From JTS-AC122 sp050246015 (GTDB lineage Bacteria; Planctomycetota; Phycisphaerae; Phycisphaerales; UBA1924), in assembly GCA_050246015.1 (NCBI GenBank), contig JBFWWU010000001.1:186001-250000 (forward strand): a stretch of 64,000 nucleotides of DNA. The letters are read 5' to 3'. Shown here piece after piece: positions 1 through 9,035 of the stretch. Within the stretch, counting starts at the first letter, position 1, and every line of letters starts with the position of its first letter. A program made the translations under genes and the position numbers. The notes below the pieces were generated by a model that saw nothing but the letters and a program-made list of their open reading frames with translations, did no database searches and was not told the DNA's origin.

Positions 1-2548
1 ACAGCGCGAGCACGGTCAATGAACTCACGGGCATCATGATCGCCGCGACGATCGGGCTGAGATGCCCGGTCATCGCGAGCGTCGCCGACACGGCGTTGTA
101 GCCGATCGATACCGCCAGGCACACCTTGATCGCCCGCATCGTCGCGCGGGCGGCGTGAGTCAGCGAGGCAACGGAATCCAGCCCGGGCGCGTTGAGATAG
201 ATGTCCGCCGCGGCCAGGCTCGCCTCCGCCCCGCCGTGCACCGCGATCCCCACCGTCGCGGCCGACAGCGCCGCGGCGTCGTTCACGCCGTCACCGATCA
301 TCACCACCGGCCCCTGCGCGAGCGCCTGACGCACACGGTGGAGTTTGCCCTCGGGAGATTCCCCGCCGTGGCACGCGCCGGGTGCGAGTCCGAGCATCCG
401 CCCCGCTTTCATCACGACCGAGGGATGATCGCCCGAGAGGAGTTCGACTCCCCACCCGTCCCCGCGAAGCGATTCGATCGCCGAGCAACTCGACTCCCGA
501 AGCGAGTCCCCCACTCCCACCGCCGCGACCACTCGTCCATCGACCGCGACGAACACGGGCGAGAGCATCGCCGCCGCGCATTGCTCGATAAATGCCCGAG
601 TCCAGCGCGGGGGTTCGCAGGGGATCTCATCGCGCCCACGAGCGGATTCACCCAGAAACTCCCAGCGTCCCACCGACACTCGCCGCCCGTTCACGGATCC
701 GCTGATCCCCTGCCCGAGTTCTTGCCGCACGTCTTGGACCTGGATCGACGCATCGGCGGGCGCCGCGCGTGCCAGCGCGAGCGCGATGGGGTGGGTGGAG
801 TGGCGCTCCAAGGCCGCGACCAGCGGCCGAATCTCCTCGTCGCCGATCCATTCTCCGGCGATGAGCCGGCCCTGCGTGAGAGTCCCGGTCTTGTCCACGA
901 ACATCTGGCCGGGCCTGGAGAGTTGCTCCAGCGCGTCGCCGCCTTTGATGAGGATACCGCGCCGTGCCGCCCGCCCGATTGCGACCGTCATCGCCAGCGG
1001 CGTCGCCAGACCCACCGCGCACGGGCACGTCACAATCAGCAGCGCGGCAGCGTGGTCGATCGCCCGCGACCGGTCCAGCCAGAGCCACAACAGCAGCGTG
1101 ATGCCCGCCAGGGACAGGCTCCCGACGATGAACCACCCGGCCATGCGGTCCGCCAGCCGAACGATCCCGGCTTTCTTCTGCGATGCGTCGCTGACGAGTT
1201 TCATCAATCGACCGACGCGGGTGTCCTCGCCGGTCGCTTCGACTCGGATACGAATCGGCCCCGACAGGTTCACGGCGCCCGCACTCGCCCGGAACCCGGG
1301 AGCGGCCCGCACCGGGCTCGATTCGCCGCTCAGGAGCGATTCGTCCACGTCGCTTTGGCCTTGCACGATCACGCCGTCCACCGGCACCGAGTCGCCGGCG
1401 AGCACCTCCACCACGTCTCCCACCGATAGCGCTTCCACCGGAACATCTTCGATCACATCGTTGGCGACGCGTCGCGCCGAGTTCGGCGTCAGCGTGAAGA
1501 GCAGTTCCACCGAGTCCGCCGCCCAGCGCTGCTGCCGGTGCTGGATGTAGCGTCCGACCAGCAGCGCGAACACGAGCACGGCGAGCGAATCGAAATAGAT
1601 CTCGCCCTCGCCTCGCACCGTGTTGACGGTCCCCCACGCGGCGCCGGCCACCAGCCCGATCGAGATCGGCAGATCCAGGTGCAGCGACAGGGTGCGGATC
1701 GCCGCGATGGCTCCCCGGATGAACACGTTCCCCGGCCACGCCAGCGCCACCATGCTGATCGCGAGACTGAGCCAGCGGAACATCTGTTCATACGCCCGCT
1801 CCATCCCGTCAAACGCGCCCGCGTACAACGCCAGCGCCAGCAGCATCACGTTCGCGGCGCACGCTCCGGCGACGCCGAGCCGGACCAGATGTCGCCGGTC
1901 CTCGCGTCGCCGCGCGTCACGCGCCGCAACCCCGCGCGCCGGGCTCGGTGGATATCCGAGCGATTCCAGCACGCGCGCGATCCGCGACAGGGACACGGCG
2001 TCCGAATCCCACGTCACCCGAACCAGCCCGCGCCGCAGGTCCAGCCGCGATTCGACGACCCCCGGCGTCACCGCCGACAGCCTCTCAACCAGCCACACGC
2101 ACGCCGCGCAGTGCACACCACTCAGCAGCAGTTCCACCGTTTTCAGGGTCGGCGCCGTCCCACCGACGGATCGCACATACAGCGACTCGAACACCGGATC
2201 GTCAAACTCAGCGTACCGCCGACCGCTCGGCCTGACCGGCTCGGCCTCCCGCTGGCTAGTCTCATCACGCAGCCGGTAGTATCGTTCGAGCCCGCAGGAG
2301 TGGATCACGTCGTACGCCGTCCGGCAACCACCGCAGCAGAACTGTTGCGCGGCGCCTTCTTCGATGAGCCCGGCGGGGACGCCAAGCCCGCAGTGCGTGC
2401 ACGCGACCGCGGCGCGACCGGCTCCGTCGCTGCGTGGCATCGAGATGGACCCGGCCGTGCTCATGGTGTTCTGGGAATCCGTCGCTCCGCGAAGCCCGGC
2501 GACGCTTGCCGTCGCGGCGTGACCGTCGCCTGTTTCACCGGCCTTCAT
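1..2548 (-). CDS. ccoI: CcoI/FixI-type copper P-type ATPase (3' end beyond window)
   Basis: P1B-type ATPase that supplies copper for cbb3 oxidase assembly in the inner membrane. I read the frame directly: it starts with ATG at 2548 and stays open to base 1, about 849 codons, so the C-terminus is missing. The N-terminus has a Cys-rich metal site (C50-x2-C53, C71-C72-x2-C75) followed by an HMA-like domain with HCAAC at 146-150. Further on are DESLLSGES, the transport motif CPC at 508-510, the phosphorylation site DKTGT with Asp near 552, and GDGVNDA near 753. The last visible residues are a hydrophobic C-terminal membrane segment. The start overlaps the preceding SafE-type gene by 14 bases, so it is the last visible gene of the cco operon. 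ccoS would be expected just beyond the left edge. Substrate copper is inferred from context and the CPC motif. Confidence 0.93.
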   Translation of the reverse strand, partial: MKAGETGDGHAATASVAGLRGATDSQNTMSTAGSISMPRSDGAGRAAVACTHCGLGVPAGLIEEGAAQQFCCGGCRTAYDVIHSCGLERYYRLRDETSQREAEPVRPSGRRYAEFDDPVFESLYVRSVGGTAPTLKTVELLLSGVHCAACVWLVERLSAVTPGVVESRLDLRRGLVRVTWDSDAVSLSRIARVLESLGYPPSPARGVAARDARRREDRRHLVRLGVAGACAANVMLLALALYAGAFDGMERAYEQMFRWLSLAISMVALAWPGNVFIRGAIAAIRTLSLHLDLPISIGLVAGAAWGTVNTVRGEGEIYFDSLAVLVFALLVGRYIQHRQQRWAADSVELLFTLTPNSARRVANDVIEDVPVEALSVGDVVEVLAGDSVPVDGVIVQGQSDVDESLLSGESSPVRAAPGFRASAGAVNLSGPIRIRVEATGEDTRVGRLMKLVSDASQKKAGIVRLADRMAGWFIVGSLSLAGITLLLWLWLDRSRAIDHAAALLIVTCPCAVGLATPLAMTVAIGRAARRGILIKGGDALEQLSRPGQMFVDKTGTLTQGRLIAGEWIGDEEIRPLVAALERHSTHPIALALARAAPADASIQVQDVRQELGQGISGSVNGRRVSVGRWEFLGESARGRDEIPCEPPRWTRAFIEQCAAAMLSPVFVAVDGRVVAAVGVGDSLRESSCSAIESLRGDGWGVELLSGDHPSVVMKAGRMLGLAPGACHGGESPEGKLHRVRQALAQGPVVMIGDGVNDAAALSAATVGIAVHGGAEASLAAADIYLNAPGLDSVASLTHAARATMRAIKVCLAVSIGYNAVSATLAMTGHLSPIVAAIMMPVSSLTVLAL

Positions 2549-3359
2549 CCCGGCAGCATGGCGGGGTCTCATCCGCGAGGCGCTCCGCCCGCTGCGCCGC
2601 CTCTTCACGACCCGCCGGGACGATCATCGCTGCGTTGCCGCTCCCCATCGCCGGCATCGCGAGTCGGCCCGCGACCGTGTACACGCCCACCGCGACCAGG
2701 AGCAGGGGCATGACGACCGGGAGGCGCCTGCGCAGTGGCCCGGCCAGCGATTGCAGACCCGTGCCCAGCCCGACCATCATCGGAAGCGTGCCGATCCAGA
2801 ACGCTGCCATGGTGACCGCGCCGTGCGCGGCGTCGCCGGTGCCGGCGGCCGTGATCACGAACGCGTACAGCCACCCGCAGGGCAATAACGTCGTGAGCAA
2901 CCCCACGGCCAAGGCACGCCCCAGGGGCGGCCACGTCGCCGCCGCCCGGTGCCCGCGCATCACCCCGTCGCGCAGCGCCCGCGGCATCGGCATCGGCCCC
3001 ACCCGCACGCCGCTCACGCGCAGCACGGCGATCACCCCGAAACCGATCATGAGCGCCCCGGCGATCACCGCCGCCGTCCGTTGCACCCCGACGTATTCCC
3101 CCCCAAGGTCCACCGCCGATCCGATCGCGCCGGCGATCCCGCCCAGCGAGACATACGTTAGCAGCCGTCCACCGTTGTACGCCGCTTGCAGCGCCGACTT
3201 CGACGGCCCGCCCCGCGCGGAACGCCCCGGCTGCCCCTGGACCGTCGGCGCGACCAGCGAGCCCGTCACTGCAAACGCCAGGAACCCGCCGCACATGCCC
3301 GCGCAGTGCATGCTCCCCATCAGGCTTGCCAGCATCACGGCGACGATCAGCGCGCTCAT
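2535..3359 (-). CDS. SafE/UreH-type membrane protein of the cbb3 assembly cluster
   Basis: A 274-residue polytopic membrane protein of the sulfite exporter TauE/SafE-UreH-DsbD_2 type, which is common beside ccoGHI. It starts MSALIVAVMLASLMGSMHCAG; the MHCAGMCGGF stretch near residue 15 and LLPCGWLYAF near 160 are the paired Cys-containing half-repeats typical of this family. About six hydrophobic segments are visible. I chose the ATG at 3359, not an upstream in-frame codon, because it overlaps the ccoH stop as ATGA, a sign of coupled translation. The C-terminal tail ends with CC-containing polar sequence. A role in metal or thiol handling for oxidase maturation is inferred from location; the transported substrate is unknown. 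Confidence 0.82.
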   Translation of the reverse strand: MSALIVAVMLASLMGSMHCAGMCGGFLAFAVTGSLVAPTVQGQPGRSARGGPSKSALQAAYNGGRLLTYVSLGGIAGAIGSAVDLGGEYVGVQRTAAVIAGALMIGFGVIAVLRVSGVRVGPMPMPRALRDGVMRGHRAAATWPPLGRALAVGLLTTLLPCGWLYAFVITAAGTGDAAHGAVTMAAFWIGTLPMMVGLGTGLQSLAGPLRRRLPVVMPLLLVAVGVYTVAGRLAMPAMGSGNAAMIVPAGREEAAQRAERLADETPPCCRDEGR

Positions 3360-3976
3360 CGCCGCTCCTCCTCGCTCGCTACCACGTCCAGCGTCTGGTC
3401 GTGCACGATCGTCTGGTCCCCGCGCCTCCCCAGAAGCCGCACTTGCCACACGCCCGCCCGATCCACCAGCGCCGGCGCGGCGTATTCGCCGGGCGCCGCG
3501 GCGGTGAACGTCAACTCACGCCGGTCGCCCGACCTGGCGTTGTGAAACATCTCTCCTTGCAGCGCGATCCCCGACACCGCCTGCCCGTCACGGTCGGTCA
3601 CCTTCGCCACCAGCATCGGCGAGCCGGCCCCGGCGTCGAGCGACACCGAGACCTTCCAACCCAACTTGTCGCTGGCACGCTTCTGCGCCGCCGCGTCGTC
3701 CCAGTGCAGCGCCTTCTCGTAGTACCGCGGCTCGATCGCGAACGACGCGTCGCTCGTCGCCGCGTATACCGTGATCGCGACGATCACCATGTTCATCCCC
3801 AGCAGCACGAAGATGATGCCCGGAAACAACGCCGGGCGGCGCCGGACCCGCCCGCGCGAAGGGGAATCGGTGGGCGCGGCGGCGCGATCCTGAATCACTC
3901 CGTTCAAGCGCGCGGCTGCACCCGCGGACGCCACGTCGCGGCAATGTCCGTTCAACCGTGGGTCGCCCGTGTTCAT
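3356..3976 (-). CDS. ccoH: FixH/CcoH family protein
   Basis: A 206-residue protein with one transmembrane helix (LFPGIIFVLLGMNMVIVAI, about residues 50-70) followed by a periplasmic domain with the FixH hallmark AIEPRYYEKALHWDD near 78-92. FixH/CcoH acts with CcoG and CcoI in assembly of the cbb3 oxidase. The N-terminal ~48 residues are polar, Ala/Arg-rich and longer than in typical FixH. The start overlaps the ccoG stop by 4 bases (ATGA), and its own stop overlaps the next gene in the same way, so the three genes are translationally coupled. The assignment is strong by motif and synteny. Confidence 0.9.
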   Translation of the reverse strand: MNTGDPRLNGHCRDVASAGAAARLNGVIQDRAAAPTDSPSRGRVRRRPALFPGIIFVLLGMNMVIVAITVYAATSDASFAIEPRYYEKALHWDDAAAQKRASDKLGWKVSVSLDAGAGSPMLVAKVTDRDGQAVSGIALQGEMFHNARSGDRRELTFTAAAPGEYAAPALVDRAGVWQVRLLGRRGDQTIVHDQTLDVVASEEERR

Positions 3977-5619
3977 CGGCGATTCTCCTGTTCGTTGTGC
4001 GTGCCGTCGTGATTCTCTTGACGTTCGCGCGTCTCGTTGTGGCGTTCCTCCGCATGCCGCTTCGAGCCCGGACCCATCATCCGATACTTCACCGACTTCT
4101 CAAAGCCGCTCTCATCGCGCACCATCACACGCACCGGCATCGCGCCTCGCTCGAACAGATCGATCGACGCCTCCAGCACCGCGAACACCATCTTGGTCGC
4201 GCCCGGCCCGAGCGTCACCTGCTCTTCCGGCATGACCAATCGCACCCCCGCCGCGTGGTTCGCGTCCTCCCCGGCTGCATCGTGATCAGCGCGGGCGCCG
4301 AACCGGTACGTCGCCGGCGAGTCCGTTCGGTTCACCACCTTGATCCGGACCGCGTTCTCGATCATCCCGTTTCCCTGCTCCGTAAAGGGCGCCCCGAGCC
4401 CGCGGAGCACCGTCACGTCCGCCGGCTCGCGCGACAGCAGCGCGATCAGGAATCCGGTCAGCACGATCGCCAGCACCGCCGGGTACACGATCACCCGCGC
4501 CCGGATCAGCCGGGGCTTCTCGCCGATCACCGCCGCCGTCGAGCTGTACCGGATCAACCCCCGCGGCCGGCCGATCTTCGTCATCACCGCGTCGCACGCG
4601 TCGATGCATTGCGCGCACCCGATGCACTCCATCTGCAGCCCGTTGCGGATGTCGATCCCGGTCGGGCACGTCGTGACGCACAGGTGGCAGTCAACACAGT
4701 CGCCCACGCGGTCGGACTCCATCACCGCGCCCATCACCGGCAGGCTGAGATCCGCCGCTCCCGCGCTCACTCCGCGGGCGCCCTTCTTCGCCGCCTTCTT
4801 TCCACGGGGCTCCCCGCGCTGCCGGTCGTACGTCACGATCATCGACTGCCGATCGAGCATCACGCTCTGGAACCGCCCGTACGGGCACGCGACGATGCAC
4901 GTCTGCTCGCGGAAGTACGCGAAATCGAACATCATCGCGGCGGTCACGATCGCGACGACCAGGAACCCCTCCGGGTGCTCGGCGGGCGAGCGCTGCACCC
5001 AGTGCCACAACCGATCCACCCCCACGAAGTACGCCAGGAACGTGTGCGCCAGCACCAGCGAGACGAGCAGATACGCCACATACTTCAGCGGCTTGCCCGC
5101 CCCGGATGTCTGGAGCCAGCCTCGCTTTGCTCGACCGGGCGCGCCCTCGAAGAGCCGCTCGATCGGCCGATACACGAACTCCATGTACACCGTCTGCGGG
5201 CATCCCCAGCCGCACCAGACTCTCCCAAATAGCGCCGTCACGAAAAAGACCGTCAGGAAGACCCCGACCATCAGCAGCGCCAGCAGCAGCGTGTCCGTCG
5301 GCAGAAACGTCACGCCGAAGAACGTGAACCGCCGCGCCGGGATATCCAGCAGCACCACGGGCTTGCCGGCCATCTTCACATAGGGCAGCGCGGTGAAGAG
5401 CACGATGAGCCCATACGCCACCGCCCGCCTCGCCGACAGAAAACGCCCCTTCGAGACCTTCGGCGTCAACCACCGCCGGCGCCCGTCTTTCCGCAGCGTC
5501 GAGAGTCCGCCGTCGACCAGGTCGGGCATCACGGGGTCGGCCGGCTCGCTCGCCGCTTCCGGCCGCGTCACGTTGTCCTTCGTTTCCACTGACATGTCGT
5601 CCGCTGCTGTGCTGTTCAT
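3973..5619 (-). CDS. ccoG: Cytochrome c oxidase accessory protein CcoG (FixG)
   Basis: A 548-residue polyferredoxin-type membrane protein thought to reduce copper during cbb3 oxidase assembly. After an acidic N-terminus come membrane segments with WCGWGCPQTVYMEFVYRPIE, then CIVACPYGRFQS, then two ferredoxin-type clusters (CVDCHLCVTTCPTGIDIR and CIGCAQCIDACDAVM). A further membrane helix and a C-terminal Ig-like FixG domain follow (…LGPGATKMVFAVLEASIDL…). The tail ends in an unusual charged His/Glu/Arg/Asn-rich stretch. The ATG at 5619 is used; an alternative ATG lies at 5595 (MSVETKD). It follows ccoP after 18 bases and overlaps ccoH by 4. Confidence 0.95.
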   Translation of the reverse strand: MNSTAADDMSVETKDNVTRPEAASEPADPVMPDLVDGGLSTLRKDGRRRWLTPKVSKGRFLSARRAVAYGLIVLFTALPYVKMAGKPVVLLDIPARRFTFFGVTFLPTDTLLLALLMVGVFLTVFFVTALFGRVWCGWGCPQTVYMEFVYRPIERLFEGAPGRAKRGWLQTSGAGKPLKYVAYLLVSLVLAHTFLAYFVGVDRLWHWVQRSPAEHPEGFLVVAIVTAAMMFDFAYFREQTCIVACPYGRFQSVMLDRQSMIVTYDRQRGEPRGKKAAKKGARGVSAGAADLSLPVMGAVMESDRVGDCVDCHLCVTTCPTGIDIRNGLQMECIGCAQCIDACDAVMTKIGRPRGLIRYSSTAAVIGEKPRLIRARVIVYPAVLAIVLTGFLIALLSREPADVTVLRGLGAPFTEQGNGMIENAVRIKVVNRTDSPATYRFGARADHDAAGEDANHAAGVRLVMPEEQVTLGPGATKMVFAVLEASIDLFERGAMPVRVMVRDESGFEKSVKYRMMGPGSKRHAEERHNETRERQENHDGTHNEQENRR

Positions 5620-5637
5620 GCTCCGCCGGGACCCGTC

Positions 5638-6222
5638 CTACTTCGCTTCCGGCCAGGGAGCGATCTCGGCCCCCTCGGGCGCCTTGCCCCCGGCAACATT
5701 CTTTCCACGAAGATTCGCCACGTACGCCGCCATGATCACCCGCTGGTTCTGCGACAAACGGTTCTCCCACGCCGGCATGGCCAGGTTGTTGGCCCCCTTC
5801 ACGATCACGTCATACACGTCGGTGAGTTTCTTGACGTTCTTGTAGGCGTTGTCGGTCAGGTTCACGCCGGTCTTCCCCGCCGCGCCACCGTCCGAGTTGT
5901 GACACTGCGCGCAGTTGGCCTGAAAAATGCTGTTGGCGACAATCATCATCTTCGCGTCGCCCCGCATCTTCTGGATCGTCGGCTCGTCCGCCGCCATCTC
6001 GCCGTACGCGCCGAAGATCTTCTTGAACTCCACGGCTTGGCGCTTGTCCCAGGCCTCCTGCACCGAGTACGCCATCGGGCTGTACTCCCAGAACACGAAA
6101 TAGAACACGCTGAACACGATCGACGACAGAAAGATCATGTGCCACCACCCCGGGGTGGGGTTGTCGTACTCTCGGATCCCGTCGTACTCGTGATCCATCA
6201 ACTTGTCGAACTCAGTCTTCAT
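5638..6222 (-). CDS. ccoP: cbb3 oxidase subunit III, single-haem CcoP
   Basis: A 194-residue membrane-anchored c-type cytochrome. The N-terminal YDGIREYDNPTPGWW at 13-27 and the following helix (28-46) match the FixP/CcoP N-terminal domain, which passes electrons to the CcoNO core. Only one haem c motif is present, C104-A-Q-C-H108, with a likely Met ligand in NLAMPAW (M149). Classical CcoP has two haems and is about 300 residues, so this is a reduced form. I chose ATG 6222 (MKTEFDKL) over an upstream in-frame start because it aligns with the family N-terminus. It lies 129 bases after ccoQ and 18 before ccoG. Confidence 0.93.
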   Translation of the reverse strand: MKTEFDKLMDHEYDGIREYDNPTPGWWHMIFLSSIVFSVFYFVFWEYSPMAYSVQEAWDKRQAVEFKKIFGAYGEMAADEPTIQKMRGDAKMMIVANSIFQANCAQCHNSDGGAAGKTGVNLTDNAYKNVKKLTDVYDVIVKGANNLAMPAWENRLSQNQRVIMAAYVANLRGKNVAGGKAPEGAEIAPWPEAK

Positions 6223-6268
6223 GGTTCTTTCCGGGTGGCCCAACTTCCGAGTGGGGCGACTGGATTCC

Positions 6269-6300
6269 CTTGAGTGGCCCGACGGTCCCCGTCGGGCTTC
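6269..6300. repeat. Short palindromic repeat, ccoQ-ccoP spacer
   Basis: A 32-base segment with a core CCGACGG-tcc-CCGTCGG hairpin. It matches bases 44302-44333, inside the dnaE coding region, at 30 of 32 positions. A weaker partial copy of its left end (GGGTGGCCCAAC) lies at about 6233-6244. This looks like a dispersed REP-like element. It may form a hairpin between ccoQ and ccoP mRNA segments. Confidence 0.75.
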
Positions 6301-6351
6301 TTACTTCAATGCTCCTGAACGCTCCCGCTTGGGCGAGTGCGGAGACTCGCC

Positions 6352-6516
6352 CTACTCATCTTCCAGCGGCAGCATCGCCGCGGACTGCATGTCCCCCCGC
6401 CGCTTCTTGGACCACGTCCTCCACACGATCGACGCAAAGACGATCAGGAACAACCCCAGCGCGATCTGCGGGTACGCCGACAACTGCATCGAACTCATGA
6501 TGTCCGTCAGGCTCAT
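6352..6516 (-). CDS. ccoQ: CcoQ-like small cbb3 subunit
   Basis: A 54-residue open frame read directly from the sequence. It starts MSLTDIMSSMQLSAYPQIAL, continues with a single membrane helix (about 17-33, ending IVFASIVWRTW), then a basic SKKRRG stretch and an acidic LPLEDE end. This is the size and layout of CcoQ/FixQ. The start ATG overlaps the ccoNO stop codon (ATGA), and the gene sits between ccoNO and ccoP as expected for ccoNOQP. The family has low sequence conservation, so the call relies on topology and position. Confidence 0.85.
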   Translation of the reverse strand: MSLTDIMSSMQLSAYPQIALGLFLIVFASIVWRTWSKKRRGDMQSAAMLPLEDE

Positions 6517-8942
6517 CGCTCGCTCCTTTGGCCGGTCTTCATCCGCTCCACCTGTGCCGACGACTTCGGCTCGACGGGCATGAACTCCGCCATCGGGTTC
6601 CAGTCCGCCGACTGATGAATGTCCGTGCCCAGTCGCTGCAGATACGCGATCAAGGCGATGATCTTCTTGTCGTCCATCTTGTCGTACCCCCCCTGCTTGA
6701 CAAGATCCTCGCCGATCTTCTTGGCCTGGCGCCGCGCGATCTCCGGCGCGTTCCCCTCGAGCACCGCCTGGCCGTACGGAACGCCGAGCATCGCCATCGC
6801 GTTCACCCGCCCCTGGATCTCGTCGAAGTTCAGTTTCTCTTCCAGCAGGTGGGCGTATGTCGGCATGATCGACTGCGCCTGGAGCTGCCTCGGATCCTCC
6901 AGGTGCCGAACCTGCCAGTCATAACTCTGCTTTCCCCCTTCGCGCGCCAGGTCCGGCCCGATGCGGCGCGAGCCCCACTGGAACGGATGGTCAAAGACAA
7001 ACTCGCCCGGTTTGCTGTAGTCACCGTACCGCTGCGTCTCCGCCCAGATCGGCCGGATCATCTGCGAGTGGCAGTTGTAGCACCCCTCGCTCACATAGAT
7101 GTCGCGCCCCGCCAACTCCAGCGGCGTGTACGGCTTCACGCTCTCGATCGTCGGCACGTTGCTCCGAATCAGGAACGTCGGGATGATCTCAAACAGCGAC
7201 GCGACGCCGACCGCGATCACGACCCACACCGTGAACTTCACCGGCCGTCGCTCCCAGCGCCGGTGCCACCACCCGTTGAGGAAGATCTCACCCTTGCGGG
7301 CGAACTCGACGTTTGCCGTCAGCCTTGAATCCGGATACGGCGCGTCCTGGTACCCGCGAGCCAGACGCGGGGCATGGTGGACGACCTCCTCGTATTTCGC
7401 CGGCCGAGTGCTCCAGGTCAGCGCGAAGTTCACCCCCGCCAGCAGCACGCCCGTGATGTACAACAGCCCGCCGCCGACTCGGATCCAGTAGAACGGCATG
7501 AGCCGGGTCACCGTCTCCACGAAGTCGCCGTATTGCAGGTTGCCGACCTGGTCGAACGCCCGCCACATGAGCCCCTGCGTCACACCCGCCCAGTAGATCG
7601 GGATGATGTACATCAGGATGCCCAGGGTGCCCAGCCAGAAGTGCCACTCGGCCATCTTCTTGCTCCACAACCGCGTCTGGAACAGCCGCGGGAGCAGCCA
7701 GTACATCATGCCAAAGGCCAGGAACCCGTTCCATCCCAGCGCCCCGCCGTGAACGTGCGCGATGGTCCAGTCCGTGTAGTGTGAGAGGGCGTTCACGCTC
7801 TTGACGCTGAGCATGGGCCCCTCGAACGTGGACATCATGTAGAACGTCACGCCGGTGACGAAGAACTTCAGGATAGGATCGTCCCGCAGTTTGTGCCACG
7901 CGCCGCGGAGCGTCAGCAGCCCGTTGATCCCGCCGCCCCAGGAGGGCATCCACAGCATCACGCTGAAGAGCATTCCCAGCGAACTCGCCCACGTCGGCAG
8001 GGCCGTGTAGTGCAGGTGGTGCGGGCCCGCCCAGATGTACATGAAAATCAGGCTCCAGAAGTGCACGATGCTCAGCCGGTACGAGTACACCGGCCGCTCC
8101 GCCGCCTTGGGCATGAAGTAATACATCAGCCCCAGGAACGGCGTCGTCAGGAAGAACGCTACCGCGTTGTGCCCGTACCACCACTGCATGAACGCGTCCT
8201 GCACCCCCGCGTACAGCGAGTAACTCTCCAGCACCGTCGCCTTGCTTGGCATGTGCCCGGTCGTGATGAGTTCCGCCAGCCCGATCGGGATCCACAGGTT
8301 ATTGAAGACGTGCAGGATCGTGACCGTGACGATCGTCGCGATGTAGAACCACAGCGCGACATACATGTGCCGCTCGCGACGCTTGATCAGCGTCATGAAG
8401 AAGTTCGTCCCGAAGAACCCGAGCCACACCACCGCGATCATCAGGTCGATCGGCCAGATCAGTTCCGCGTATTCCTTCCCCTGCGTGAACCCCAGCGGGA
8501 GCGTCAGCGCCGCGCACACGATGATCAGTTGCCACCCCCAGAAGTGAAGCCGGCTGAGCGTGTCGCTCCACATCCTCGCTTTGCACAGCCGCTGCGTGCT
8601 GTAGTACACCGCCGCGAAGATCGCGTTTCCTGCGAACGCGAAAATCACGGCGTTGGTATGCAGCGGCCGGAGTCGTCCGAACGACGTGTACGGGATCCCC
8701 AGATTCGCCGCCGGAAACGCCAGTTGCAGCGCAATCAGGATGCCCACCGCCATCCCCACCAGCGCCCACACCAGCGTCATGAGCAAAAACTTGCGGACGA
8801 TCGCGTCGTCGTACACGAACGCCTCAAGCGCCCCTCCCGCTGATTGGTGAACGCTTGCGGGATGTGGCACCACCCCTGTCCCACTCCTCCCCGGCACCGC
8901 GTCTGCGACCTCCGTCCGCGTGCCCTGATCCTCGCTGAGCAT
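6513..8942 (-). CDS. ccoNO: cbb3 oxidase fused subunits I+II (CcoNO)
   Basis: An 809-residue fusion of the catalytic subunit CcoN (about 1-520) with the monohaem cytochrome subunit CcoO (about 550-800). In CcoN the haem and CuB ligands are visible: H95 in RPLHTNAV, H258 in WWYGHN, H308/H309 in AGPHHLHYT, and H396/H398 in AHVHGG. In CcoO there is one haem c site, C621-Y-N-C-H625, followed by QMIRP and a final Met-containing region (IMPTYAHL). It reduces O2 to water at the cytoplasmic membrane. The fusion is known in some phyla. The start at 8942 has a GAGGAG-type ribosome site, and the gene is the first of the operon, divergent from an Rrf2 regulator. Confidence 0.96.
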   Translation of the reverse strand: MLSEDQGTRTEVADAVPGRSGTGVVPHPASVHQSAGGALEAFVYDDAIVRKFLLMTLVWALVGMAVGILIALQLAFPAANLGIPYTSFGRLRPLHTNAVIFAFAGNAIFAAVYYSTQRLCKARMWSDTLSRLHFWGWQLIIVCAALTLPLGFTQGKEYAELIWPIDLMIAVVWLGFFGTNFFMTLIKRRERHMYVALWFYIATIVTVTILHVFNNLWIPIGLAELITTGHMPSKATVLESYSLYAGVQDAFMQWWYGHNAVAFFLTTPFLGLMYYFMPKAAERPVYSYRLSIVHFWSLIFMYIWAGPHHLHYTALPTWASSLGMLFSVMLWMPSWGGGINGLLTLRGAWHKLRDDPILKFFVTGVTFYMMSTFEGPMLSVKSVNALSHYTDWTIAHVHGGALGWNGFLAFGMMYWLLPRLFQTRLWSKKMAEWHFWLGTLGILMYIIPIYWAGVTQGLMWRAFDQVGNLQYGDFVETVTRLMPFYWIRVGGGLLYITGVLLAGVNFALTWSTRPAKYEEVVHHAPRLARGYQDAPYPDSRLTANVEFARKGEIFLNGWWHRRWERRPVKFTVWVVIAVGVASLFEIIPTFLIRSNVPTIESVKPYTPLELAGRDIYVSEGCYNCHSQMIRPIWAETQRYGDYSKPGEFVFDHPFQWGSRRIGPDLAREGGKQSYDWQVRHLEDPRQLQAQSIMPTYAHLLEEKLNFDEIQGRVNAMAMLGVPYGQAVLEGNAPEIARRQAKKIGEDLVKQGGYDKMDDKKIIALIAYLQRLGTDIHQSADWNPMAEFMPVEPKSSAQVERMKTGQRSER

Positions 8943-8983
8943 GGCCGTCGCTCCTCTTCATCGTGTGAAACACTCAACTCCCG

Positions 8984-9009
8984 GTCTTTGATTAAAGACT
9001 AAACGGTCT
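8984..9009. promoter_or_regulatory. Overlapping inverted repeats, probable Rrf2 operator
   Basis: GTCTTT-gatt-AAAGAC (8984-8999) is a perfect inverted repeat, and AGAC-N6-GTCT (8996-9009) overlaps it. Both lie on the -10 element and spacer of the ccoNO promoter, in an AT-rich island in a GC-rich genome. Position and symmetry suggest repressor binding by the adjacent Rrf2 protein. This is inference. Confidence 0.6.
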
Positions 9010-9018
9010 ATTTGTCAA
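8991..9018 (-). promoter_or_regulatory. Sigma-70-like promoter of the cco operon
   Basis: On the minus strand TTGACA (9018-9013) is followed after 16 bases by TTTAAT (8996-8991), 6/6 and 5/6 matches to the consensus. It lies about 50 bases upstream of the ccoNO start and is overlapped by the inverted repeats. Confidence 0.65.
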
Positions 9019-9035
9019 TAAAACTTGGGAAATAT

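Noticed and set aside
62..1429. Plus-strand open frame of 455 codons over the start of the window.
   Set aside because: It is antisense to the P-type ATPase, whose DKTGT, CPC and GDGVND motifs are all on the minus strand. The product is His/Arg-rich without family features.
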